Shown here: positions 23,501 to 30,276 of the stretch, piece by piece
How the letters are laid out: each line of letters opens with the position of its first letter
How positions within the stretch are numbered: the first letter of the stretch is position 1
Assembly: GCA_002345425.1 (NCBI GenBank)
Contig: DDWA01000020.1
Coordinates: forward strand, 1-30,276
Reading direction: 5' to 3'
DNA length: 30,276 bases
DNA from: Caryophanales bacterium UBA2298
GTDB taxonomy: Bacteria > Bacillota_I > Bacilli_A > Izemoplasmatales > Hujiaoplasmataceae
Notes under the pieces: model-generated
What the model was told of the DNA's origin: nothing
The model's database searches: none
What the model saw: the letters and a program-made list of their open reading frames with translations, nothing else
Translations under genes and position numbers: made by a program

Positions 23501-23965
23501 ATACAAGCAATTGATACACAAAAACAAGATTTGTTCATTGCCAAACAAAATGAATTACTACAAAAATATTCTAATATCGAGGGTAACAAATTATTGTCTA
23601 AGCCTGAATTATTAGCAGAAATTAATAAAGTGGAAAAACGACTACCTGAAGATTATGTTAAATTATATCGTGAAATTCACGAATTAGAAAACGACTATTT
23701 GCAACAATATACTTTAATAAACGAACACTATTATGAAACTTACCAAGATTATATCAATAAGCAAATTGCTAATCGACTTTTATTGGACAACGACAGTAAG
23801 ATTTTCAAATCTTTCGATTGGTTAAATACCTATCACAAGGATTTGTTAAATATCTTCCAGTTAAATTATAAGGAAACTTTGCAAAAAAGTATTGATTCAA
23901 GAGATATAATCAAAGAAGAAAAACGTAAATCGAAGGAAAAACAAGACCGTATTATTAATGCTTAG
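20510..23965 (+). CDS. giant cytoplasmic coiled-coil protein A (1151 aa), unknown function
   Basis: I do not recognise this protein. It is almost wholly charged, alpha-helical sequence rich in K, E, N, Q, L and I, with few prolines (seven seen), one cysteine and two tryptophans. There is no signal peptide, membrane segment, Walker motif or other enzymatic motif. Long coiled coil is expected over most of its length, broken near SLPIAFLQ (about residue 360), IPEEIEM (about 755) and LKPKTKT (about 782). Residues 12-27 hold FxxFxxYKxxxxxxLE, repeated at the same spacing in the next protein, and YINTIS near residue 943 resembles YINSLS there. The C-terminus is basic. The start has GGAGTGA. It has its own promoter and is followed after 9 bp by the second gene. 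A scaffold or filament role is inference from architecture; SMC/MukB, phage tape-measure and surface-protein identities do not fit. Confidence 0.9.
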   Translation: MAKKRDILSNYFTEFSNYKSSYQARLEQLKRDFNNEKIHYEKLLKQVEKNYEDDQNLHVEKYIEEAKTHQKRSDLVGIDYEERFNILSEELSSNGNDNYQLIEEENKLYQDVLNQFEERKQEALNRYLQLVHESDKAIDEEVDVHYNFIAYETDKNENLKEYYQDVNNFLANDLLNTMEKAKNALDSLNESLKETNINDSTELNQTVLKSLEHLRGTQIGIISLFKENSNNLELQRESIKKISKNKQQPHSELNQEMIQKYVTQIRDLNNSKIAFESKVKTDLNMSLERVYANIIKAHDERDDESLRKYIHQKEIIEKKAEYLLHRNTTLTNFTISKYQQEIKKIKIDSFKRSEEIKLAYSLPIAFLQNSIDTYSNFAFYLNHGFDELDRLLNSLIDFHQEFLDVKTDFITTTSKAYEDYKINLIVRINEVTNNLTKLIAKIDDVSLQIVTLESRNRLEVAEIRKKIDSLEILGDYQKYLASLENDEFFAMYQHNKNIERIQVQSKYKDNLLKINWDVLELNKNKEIAGEQLQYMLNLSKEEKAIHQLSFDKLLSEYEVFYNQQNKMSYLMHKIAKLQVVDQIKSKNYHYALRFLQIKQKELAKDKASSDSVVDFIHQMQKLINTNNTTTSAFKRYISNSNDNLSYLMIVEKNRNLLHQQIDSQVNKKIEACYHAASLYYRETHDQINDIKKLISDYVNKLKHLLIYNENNYISHQAQIIKSSGYGLEISSLITYVYNKTLNLAYKYQIPEEIEMVALYYNEVLANYNSLVVSVFDKLKPKTKTRIFYEKLQKYIILTLEILENYQEKMVASIEYIRDKITGNDLSFIANAKVLANENKKIIDKENDLLAFQAIRLKDKRDKQIDVLLDNSNEINELFKERVKKINDEYVSEKDKTTDFLEFLENEIVKIIEENDQQLIKMLKLIDKEIFEERLRFTNQYKKYINTISSIRSSLNHAYDNEVKYLYDLNYKREEDISKTILLLEQKINALPKEKEALIQAIDTQKQDLFIAKQNELLQKYSNIEGNKLLSKPELLAEINKVEKRLPEDYVKLYREIHELENDYLQQYTLINEHYYETYQDYINKQIANRLLLDNDSKIFKSFDWLNTYHKDLLNIFQLNYKETLQKSIDSRDIIKEEKRKSKEKQDRIINA

Positions 23966-23974
23966 GAGGACTAA

Positions 23975-26905
23975 GTGGCTGACGAAAAGATTCTTTTAAA
24001 CTTTGATAATTTCAAAGACTATAAAGAAAAAGTCGATAAATCTCTCGAAGAGGAGTTATCGCTTTTTGAACGTTTCGCTGAGTCCATAATTCACAGGGCT
24101 AACAATCATCATCAAGTTACATTAAATAACCTTGAAGAAAGCAAAGAATCACTCATAAGCTTAAAAGAGAAAGTTCAAACATTAAAACATAATATCTTCT
24201 ATCACAATGAAACCTTAATTATTGATCGACAAAATATTATTCAAAATACAGAGAAATCAGTACAATCTCAAAACCAAAATATTCTGGAATATGAATATAA
24301 AAACGCTCAAGATCGAGTGATGAATTTTGATTATTTAAATAAGGCATTGTTGCAATCAGCTTTTGATTTTTTCGCTGAGTTTAGAATGTATTATGCTAAA
24401 GATATCATTGATTTAGATGAGCTATATACTTTTCTAGAAGATAAAAATCGTACTTTTGAAAAGATTATTAAGAAATATGAAACTGAAGTTTTAGACTTCT
24501 TTACTTCTTTGGATAGTGAAATCTTTGAAATGAACGATAAGATTTCGTTATTAATGCAACAAAAAAATTCACAGCTCAATAAAATTTATGAATTCTTCCA
24601 AAAGGAAACCAATGCCTATCTTGATAATCAGTTGAACTTTAGCGTTGAGACTAATCTTAACTCTAAAGAAATCAAGAACCTTATCAACGATAAAATCAAA
24701 CAATTTAGAGCTTTCAAAAATCATTTATTAAACCAAGAACAAAAGATTAAGCTAATATTACACAATGAATATTTAGCTTTGTATAATAAAGTTCTAGACA
24801 AGTTGCTGCAAAGAAAAGGTAACCTTATTTTAGATGATCCTAACTTCTTCAATCATGTAGATGAAAGTTTGATTAAATTAAAAGAACAAATCGTTTTTGC
24901 TAAGAATGAAAATCTTGGTTCTTTAGGTAGTTTAATCAGAACTTATAATACTGCTATAACTTATAAACAAATTAGATCAAAGGCTGAAAATAGGGCTAAA
25001 ATAATGACCAAGAAGTTTTTGAAAATGAAAAAAACGATTTTCTTTGAATATCAAAAAGAATCTAGAAGTTTGATAAATCAAATGGAAAAGTATTATAAAC
25101 TATACCTTGATATTTTGAAAGTCGATCCTTTTTTAGCTCAAATTATTGGTGATAAAGCTACTAAAATAGTTAAAGATGAGGTTAATTATCTTTCGACTTT
25201 AAAAATAAATAAAGAACATAAAGTTAATGTGAATTATGACATTAAAACTTTAAGATTGAATCAACAAATAAATGGAATTGAATCCAAATTGATTTATGAA
25301 GTGGAAAGACAAATCTACTTGCAAGATATTGATTTATTGAGTAATATTTTAGATGTTCAAACTTTCTTTATTGAAAAGAGAGCGGATACTGCTCTTTCAA
25401 AAAATCATTTATTTACTGAAAAACATAATATTTTTCGACTTGATAAAGCCATAAATTCATATTTGAAATATGAAATGAAAATCAATAATCTTAACCGGAC
25501 TTATCTCAATTATGTCACTAATCTATTGGTTGACTATATTAGAGATAGTGAGGCTCATAATATCGAGTTGGTTGAAGCGTTATCAGGAGTTAAATTAGCT
25601 TTAAAAGAATATGACATTACTGCTATTCACTTCAAAACTATGTTTGAAAACGAAAAGCGTTTCTTGGTTATGCAATCAAACCGTGTTAATGATGAAACTA
25701 AAATTAATAATGAGTTTATTTTAACTGGATATATGAATCAAATGCGTTTTGCTGAAGAACAAATCAATTTAGCAAATGACGAGTTTAAAATAAGAGTGCA
25801 AGCAATAATGACAGCTGTTGATGAAGAAAGACAGTATTATGATGATATCATTGAAAATCAAGAAAGACAATCCAAGAAACGTAAAGGCGATTTGATCGAT
25901 GAATATCAATCTAAACTTTATCAATACCATTATTTAATCGAGGAAAATGTTAATAATAAAGAAAAAAATAGTCTTATTAAAGAATTAGCTAAATTAAAAG
26001 AGAACTATAATAAGAAAATCAATGATTCAGAGATGACACTTAGCGAAAATGAAATTACTGTCAATGCTAGACGTCGTTTAAAAAATCTTGACGATCATTT
26101 AGAAGAAGCTTTAGCTGAAGCTGTTAATTTACGTGATGACACAATTGATGAGATGCAGGAACTATATAACAGCGCTAAAGAAAGATATGAATACTTGAAA
26201 GTTTACTTGGAAAACAAGATTGATCCATTAGAGCCAACATTCCATCAAACTCTTGAAAGAATGCAGGGGAGATATCAGTATAAATTAAAAACCGCTGAGG
26301 CTGAATTAGATTACAAAACCAAAGATTTATTGGATAATTATTTAAACGTCTATTTTGAAGAACAACCAGGTGTGGATCAAAATAAAATACATGAATATAT
26401 CAATCAAATTCAAATCGAAAAAGAAAAAATCATTGAAGAATATCACAATGAAATAAATGAGATTGAAATAACGCATCAAGATGTTATGGCTAAGCTTAAC
26501 GATGAAAAAAAACAAATTATTGAAGAAGCTAAATCTTTGTCAGAAAGTGTTAGAAAAAAAGAAAATTTGGAAATATCACAAAAACAACAGGAGTTACAAC
26601 TTTTAGAGAATCGCTATGTTCAGCAGCAACTTCAGAAGCAAAATTTCTATGAAAATGAAATTGAAAATCTTACTAGTGAATATAACTCAACCCTAATTCA
26701 AAGTAAACGATATATTAACAGTTTGTCTCAAGCTTTTGAAAAAGTCCTTAATACTTACAAACCATATGTAAAATTAACTAAGAATAACCGGAAAATTAGA
26801 ACAATTATGAAGAAAACCACAAAACAAATTAAGAAAAAAGAAAAACGAGAAATAAAAACTCTCGCTCGTGATTTAAAGAAAAAACAGATGCTTATTAATA
26901 AGTAA
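23975..26905 (+). CDS. giant cytoplasmic coiled-coil protein B (976 aa), unknown function
   Basis: A second long, charged, helical protein with no signal peptide, membrane segment or catalytic motif. I see no cysteine or tryptophan and only about six prolines (DDPNFF, VDPFLA, IDPLEP, EQPG, YKPY), which mark likely breaks between rods. Residues 10-25 carry the same FxxFxxYKxxxxxxLE spacing as protein A. A KRYINSLS segment near residue 911 matches KKYINTIS of protein A, so the two look like old paralogs. The last 45 or so residues are strongly lysine/arginine-rich (KKTTKQIKKKEKREIK), a possible nucleic-acid or membrane-surface contact. The start is GTG with AGGAGG overlapping the stop of gene A, implying coupled, roughly stoichiometric synthesis. 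The operon ends at a strong terminator. Function unknown; a partner filament or scaffold is inferred. Confidence 0.9.
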   Translation: MADEKILLNFDNFKDYKEKVDKSLEEELSLFERFAESIIHRANNHHQVTLNNLEESKESLISLKEKVQTLKHNIFYHNETLIIDRQNIIQNTEKSVQSQNQNILEYEYKNAQDRVMNFDYLNKALLQSAFDFFAEFRMYYAKDIIDLDELYTFLEDKNRTFEKIIKKYETEVLDFFTSLDSEIFEMNDKISLLMQQKNSQLNKIYEFFQKETNAYLDNQLNFSVETNLNSKEIKNLINDKIKQFRAFKNHLLNQEQKIKLILHNEYLALYNKVLDKLLQRKGNLILDDPNFFNHVDESLIKLKEQIVFAKNENLGSLGSLIRTYNTAITYKQIRSKAENRAKIMTKKFLKMKKTIFFEYQKESRSLINQMEKYYKLYLDILKVDPFLAQIIGDKATKIVKDEVNYLSTLKINKEHKVNVNYDIKTLRLNQQINGIESKLIYEVERQIYLQDIDLLSNILDVQTFFIEKRADTALSKNHLFTEKHNIFRLDKAINSYLKYEMKINNLNRTYLNYVTNLLVDYIRDSEAHNIELVEALSGVKLALKEYDITAIHFKTMFENEKRFLVMQSNRVNDETKINNEFILTGYMNQMRFAEEQINLANDEFKIRVQAIMTAVDEERQYYDDIIENQERQSKKRKGDLIDEYQSKLYQYHYLIEENVNNKEKNSLIKELAKLKENYNKKINDSEMTLSENEITVNARRRLKNLDDHLEEALAEAVNLRDDTIDEMQELYNSAKERYEYLKVYLENKIDPLEPTFHQTLERMQGRYQYKLKTAEAELDYKTKDLLDNYLNVYFEEQPGVDQNKIHEYINQIQIEKEKIIEEYHNEINEIEITHQDVMAKLNDEKKQIIEEAKSLSESVRKKENLEISQKQQELQLLENRYVQQQLQKQNFYENEIENLTSEYNSTLIQSKRYINSLSQAFEKVLNTYKPYVKLTKNNRKIRTIMKKTTKQIKKKEKREIKTLARDLKKKQMLINK

Positions 26906-26934
26906 AGGGACTTGAATTGAAAGTCCCTTTTTTT
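26904..26934 (+). terminator. terminator of the coiled-coil operon
   Basis: AAAGGGACTT and AAGTCCCTTT form a 10-bp stem with a 7-nt loop followed by a T-run. In the other direction the stem is followed by only three T, so it may also serve deoB less well. Confidence 0.9.
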
Positions 26935-26936
26935 AT

Positions 26937-28115
26937 TTATTCTAGCATTCTTAATATACTACAGCCAATATCGGTACCTGATAAATTAAAATTATCAGCT
27001 ATTGTCATACCTACATCTGCGAAACTAGATCTTTCAGGTAAAAACTTCCCGTTATAATCATGAGCATAAATGAATAACGGTACATATTCACGGGTATGAT
27101 CACTACCTTTAAAGGTTGGATCATTACCATGATCGGCAGTAATTATCAATAAATCATCGTTATTTAACAATTTAATGAGTTCTCCTAAATCTTTATCAAA
27201 CTCTTCCATCGCGTTCTTATAACCTTCAGAGTCTCTTCTATGGCCATATAAAGCGTCAAAATCAACTAAGTTCGTGAAGCAAAGTCCAGTAAATTCTTTT
27301 TGTGTTAGTTCCATTACTTTGTTCATGCCATCATGGTTTGATTTAATACCATAATGTTCAGTAATACCAGAACCATTGAAAATATCTCTTATTTTGCCAA
27401 CGGAGATGATGTCGAACACTGATTCTTCCATAATATTTAAGATTGTTTTAGAAGTAGGATTTAATGCATAATCATGGCGATTCGTTGTTCGTTTAAATCC
27501 ACTTTTTTTATTACCGAGATATGGGCGTGCGATGATTCTACCAACACGCCACTTCTCTACTAAAGTCAATTCTCTGACCTTTTTGCAAATATCATACAAT
27601 TCTTTCAAAGGAATAATTTCTTCATGAGCAGCGATTTGCAGAACACTATCAGCGCTAGTATAGACAATTAAATCACCAGTATCGATTTGGTGTTGTCCTA
27701 ATTCTTCGATGATCTCAGTTCCCGACGCCGATTTGTTTCCAACGACTTTCCTGCCTGATAACTTTTCAATTTCTTTAATCAAATCTTCTGGAAAACCAGT
27801 ATCAGTAAAGGTCTTAAATGGTACTATTGTTTTAATTCCCATCAATTCCCAGTGGCCTGTCATTGTATCTTTACCGTTAGATAATTCAGCCATTTTTGTT
27901 GTATTAGCTCGTGGTTGATCAACTTCTTTTACACCTTGAATATCTGTTAGATTCCCATATCCAAAAGATTCTAAAACGGGTAATTTTATGCCGCCTACTT
28001 CCTTAGCTAAATTACCAATTGTATTGGCGCCAACGTCACCGAATATTTCAGCGTCAGGCATTTCGCCAACGCCAACGGAATCGATAACTATTAAAAATAT
28101 TCGTTTAAATTTCAT
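26937..28115 (-). CDS. deoB: phosphopentomutase
   Basis: It converts (deoxy)ribose 1-phosphate to the 5-phosphate, linking nucleoside phosphorylase (deoD) to aldolase (deoC). It belongs to the alkaline phosphatase superfamily with two Mn2+. Metal and catalytic residues are visible in FLIVIDSVGVGEMPDA (Asp12), KDTMTGHWE (the phosphorylated threonine), and ADHGNDPTFKGSDHTREYVP. The 392-aa length is typical. It follows xerD by 2 bp with GAGGAA as site, the same order as ripX-drm in Bacillus. It is separated from deoC/deoD by about 21 kb, so the pathway is split over two operons. Confidence 0.97.
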   Translation of the reverse strand: MKFKRIFLIVIDSVGVGEMPDAEIFGDVGANTIGNLAKEVGGIKLPVLESFGYGNLTDIQGVKEVDQPRANTTKMAELSNGKDTMTGHWELMGIKTIVPFKTFTDTGFPEDLIKEIEKLSGRKVVGNKSASGTEIIEELGQHQIDTGDLIVYTSADSVLQIAAHEEIIPLKELYDICKKVRELTLVEKWRVGRIIARPYLGNKKSGFKRTTNRHDYALNPTSKTILNIMEESVFDIISVGKIRDIFNGSGITEHYGIKSNHDGMNKVMELTQKEFTGLCFTNLVDFDALYGHRRDSEGYKNAMEEFDKDLGELIKLLNNDDLLIITADHGNDPTFKGSDHTREYVPLFIYAHDYNGKFLPERSSFADVGMTIADNFNLSGTDIGCSILRMLE

Positions 28116-28117
28116 TT

Positions 28118-29026
28118 TTATTCCTCTTTTCCATCTGCACGTGGATGTGCTTCATTGTATACACTCTTTAAATGTGCTTTAGAGACATGAGTGTAATTTT
28201 CTGTAGTCATAATATCTTCATGTCCTAAAAGTTCTTGAACCGAACGAAGATTCGCACCATTTTCAAGCAAATGGGTCGCATAAGTATGCCTGAATGTATG
28301 TGGTGAAATCTTTTTATTAATATTAGCTTTTGCAGCTAAAGTTTGCACAATTTTATAAAAACCGATGCGACTGAGTTTGTCTCCAAATTTGTTGACAAAA
28401 AGTGTGTTTTGAGTTTTAGGGTTTAATTTCAACCTAGCAGTGATAATGTAATCTTTGAGTGCTTCAATCGCTTCTTCGCCTAAAGGGATAATTCTTTCTT
28501 TATTGCCTTTACCAGTTACAGTCACAAGACCTTTGTTCAAATGCAAGTCTCCGATTTCTAAAGCCAACAATTCAGTGACTCTTAATCCCGAACCATAAGC
28601 AAGCTCTAAGAGCGCCCTATTGCGCATTTCTAAAGGTTCTTGACTTTTATAGGTGAGATTTATTATAGCATTTATTTCTTGAATATTTAAGACAACTGGT
28701 AAAGTTTTTTTAGTTTTTGGTTTTTTCACCTTTTCACTAACATCTCGGTCGACTAAATTTTCATTAGACAAGTACTTGTGAAACGAATGAATTGAACTAA
28801 TTTTTCTGGTGATACTTGTGGCTTTAATATTGCGTCTCGATAAACTCTTTACATAATTTTTGATATGATCAGGTGTAACTTTATCATAATCCTTAATTTC
28901 ATAGTTTTTGACAATAAAATCCAAATAATCCAGTAAATCTCTTTCATAGGATAAAATTGTGTTTTTAGCAAGATTCTTAGTAACTTTAAGATAGTATAGA
29001 TACTCCTTTAAATAGGCTTCCAACAT
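28118..29026 (-). CDS. xerD: site-specific tyrosine recombinase XerD
   Basis: It resolves chromosome dimers at dif with a partner Xer protein. The N-terminal SAM-like core-binding domain covers about residues 1-90 and the catalytic domain about 110-295. The catalytic set is complete: Arg149 (GSGLRVTELL), Lys173 (TGKGNKERIIPL), His243 and Arg246 (HTFRH), His269 (LLGHED) and Tyr278 (TTENYTHV). At 302 aa it has XerD size, and its place next to deoB supports XerD over XerC. AGGTGA precedes the ATG. Only one Xer gene is in the window and no dif-like site was recognised. Confidence 0.95.
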   Translation of the reverse strand: MLEAYLKEYLYYLKVTKNLAKNTILSYERDLLDYLDFIVKNYEIKDYDKVTPDHIKNYVKSLSRRNIKATSITRKISSIHSFHKYLSNENLVDRDVSEKVKKPKTKKTLPVVLNIQEINAIINLTYKSQEPLEMRNRALLELAYGSGLRVTELLALEIGDLHLNKGLVTVTGKGNKERIIPLGEEAIEALKDYIITARLKLNPKTQNTLFVNKFGDKLSRIGFYKIVQTLAAKANINKKISPHTFRHTYATHLLENGANLRSVQELLGHEDIMTTENYTHVSKAHLKSVYNEAHPRADGKEE

Positions 29027-29035
29027 TTACTTCAC

Positions 29036-30145
29036 CTAAATAATATCAAGATAAACTTGATTAGCTAAATACATTCCCTCATTAGTAAAACGCAGATAAC
29101 CATCTGTAATTTCCAAGAGATTATTATCAAGATGCTTTTGTAATTGTGGGTAAACTTCAAAAACATCTTTTTTGGTTCTTAGTTTGTAAAAATCTAGACT
29201 AACGCCAGCAGTTTTCCTTAATCCCATCAAAAGAATTTCGAGTTTCGGATTATATTCTTCAAGTTCGTGCATATTGAATGCATGTTTTTTTGTTCCTTCG
29301 ATATATTCTTTTATACTTCTTGGGTTTTTCATTCTTACATAATTGTATTGTGAACTGGCATTTGAGCCAATACCCAAGTATTCTTCTAAATTCCAATAAA
29401 GTAAATTATGTTTCGAAGCAAAACCTGGTTTTGCATAATTTGATACTTCGTATTTAATATATCCATAATCTTTCAAGATAGAATCAACTATATCAGCATA
29501 ATCTCTAGCTTTATCATCAGGGAAATCAGCAACTTTATGGTTGTTTATCAAATAATTCAAAATTGTTTTATCCTCAACTATCAAAGAGTAGTAAGAGATG
29601 TGTTCAGGATTAAAGTTCTTGATGTATTCTAAATCTTTCATCAGCATCGCCTTTGTTTGACCTGGGATTGCATATAAAAAGTCCAAATTTAAAGCGAAAT
29701 TATGTTTTTTAATTAATTCGACTGCTGAAACAACTACTTCTTTTGTATGAGTTCTGCCTAAAAACTTTAGTAATTTATCATTTAAGGCTTGAACGCCCAT
29801 ACTGATGCGACTGACATGATATTTCTTTAATAGATTTAATAAATCTTCATTTACGTCTCCAGGATTAGTTTCAAAAGTGAATTCAACGATTTTTTCAAGA
29901 TTGACAACTGAAGCAAGCTCAATTAAAAAAGCCTCGAGTAAATCGAGTTCTAATGATGAAGGCGTACCGCCACCAATATAGATAGTCTCACATTTTTCGG
30001 TTAAATCACTGAAATATTCAAGTTCTCTTACTAAAGCTCTCATGTAATCGACTTTGAGATCGTCATCAGCTACCATTTTTGCAAAATCGCAATAAGTGCA
30101 GATTTGATCACAAAACGGAATATGAATATATAAACCTTTTATCAT
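29036..30145 (-). CDS. hemW: radical SAM protein HemW (coproporphyrinogen oxidase-like)
   Basis: A member of the HemN/HemW family of radical SAM proteins. The 4Fe-4S motif CxxxCxxC is Cys12, Cys16, Cys19 (CDQICTYC), followed by D-F. True HemN has a fourth cysteine there (CxxxCxxCxC), and its absence points to HemW, a heme-binding chaperone rather than an oxidase. IYIGGGTPSSL, TFETNPGDV and RISMGVQALND are the expected SAM-contact strands. It is 369 aa, with GGTGAT before the ATG at 30145. It opens the unit hemW-xerD-deoB. Older annotations often call such proteins oxygen-independent coproporphyrinogen III oxidase. Confidence 0.94.
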   Translation of the reverse strand: MIKGLYIHIPFCDQICTYCDFAKMVADDDLKVDYMRALVRELEYFSDLTEKCETIYIGGGTPSSLELDLLEAFLIELASVVNLEKIVEFTFETNPGDVNEDLLNLLKKYHVSRISMGVQALNDKLLKFLGRTHTKEVVVSAVELIKKHNFALNLDFLYAIPGQTKAMLMKDLEYIKNFNPEHISYYSLIVEDKTILNYLINNHKVADFPDDKARDYADIVDSILKDYGYIKYEVSNYAKPGFASKHNLLYWNLEEYLGIGSNASSQYNYVRMKNPRSIKEYIEGTKKHAFNMHELEEYNPKLEILLMGLRKTAGVSLDFYKLRTKKDVFEVYPQLQKHLDNNLLEITDGYLRFTNEGMYLANQVYLDII

Positions 30146-30156
30146 AATATCACCAG

Positions 30157-30174
30157 TATTATGTTAACATAATA
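30157..30174. repeat. 18-bp perfect palindrome upstream of hemW
   Basis: TATTATGTTAACATAATA is its own reverse complement and lies 11 bp before the hemW start. It could be an operator overlapping the core promoter; TATTAT or CATAAT inside it may be the -10 box, but I find no convincing -35. From there to the right edge (30175-30276) I see no clear gene or element. Confidence 0.4.
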
Positions 30175-30276
30175 TTGCAATAATTTAAAGAGATTAGTCC
30201 TAATTTATCATTTAGAACAAAAATAATTCTTACGACTTATACTTTTAAAACGATTACTTACTAAATAAGGAAGTAC

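Noticed and set aside
23376..23615. Plus-strand open frame of 79 codons within coiled-coil gene A
   Set aside because: Fully inside the real gene in another frame, with an atypical composition and no ribosome binding site.
20510..26905. The long coiled-coil proteins as SMC/MukB ATPases or as phage tape-measure proteins
   Set aside because: No Walker A or ABC signature is present at either end, there are no hydrophobic tape-measure segments, and all neighbours are housekeeping genes with no phage genes.
30208..30276. Possible 3' end of a gene entering from the right edge on the minus strand
   Set aside because: One frame is open for 22 codons to a TGA, but this is expected by chance at this length and the residues match nothing I know.

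Overview
The window is AT-rich bacterial chromosome of the low-GC Gram-positive type. Strong AGGAGG-like ribosome binding sites, TTGACA/TATAAT promoters with 16-18 nt spacers, T-box leaders, and Bacillus-like gene neighbourhoods (yggS-sepF-yggT-ileS, xerD-deoB, ruvB-queA-tgt) point to Bacilli or to a Mollicutes-adjacent lineage such as the Acholeplasma/Izemoplasma/Haloplasma group; I cannot place it more exactly. TGA acts as a stop (the yhbY and 55-codon genes end in TGA and are tightly overlapped or followed by the next gene), so the Mycoplasma code is not in use. I see no phage, insertion sequence, CRISPR, rRNA or tRNA.

Layout, left to right. (1) 18-299, minus: T-box leader and its promoter for a gene just beyond the left edge; the leader lies partly inside the 3' end of a methyltransferase gene. 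(2) 193-1558: engB GTPase and a class I methyltransferase, with their own promoter. (3) 1561-4098: a pair of M16 peptidases, one with the HxxEH zinc motif and one without. (4) 4109-6147: deoC, an unknown two-helix membrane protein and deoD, behind a consensus promoter with operator-like repeats. (5) 6146-9189: ileS with an isoleucine (ATC) T-box leader. (6) 9202-14500: a long minus operon of two tandem mgtE genes, yhbY, surE, a 55-aa membrane protein, yggS, sepF and yggT. (7) 14547-18363: ftsZ, tgt and pduL on minus, then a plus-strand queuosine-precursor transporter preceded by a preQ1-I-like riboswitch. (8) 18353-20410: ruvB-queA on minus. (9) 20451-26934, plus: an isolated two-gene operon encoding very long cytoplasmic coiled-coil proteins (1151 and 976 aa) of unknown function. 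(10) 26937-30174, minus: hemW, xerD, deoB.

Functional themes: nucleoside catabolism (deoC, deoD, deoB), queuosine salvage (transporter, tgt, queA), cell division (ftsZ, sepF, yggT, engB), Mg2+ uptake, and chromosome maintenance (ruvB, xerD). The part least explained by known biology is the coiled-coil pair. The two proteins share a spaced N-terminal motif (FxxFxxYKxxxxxxLE) and a similar segment near the C-terminus, so they are probably diverged paralogs that act together, perhaps as a cytoskeletal or scaffold element. That function is inference.
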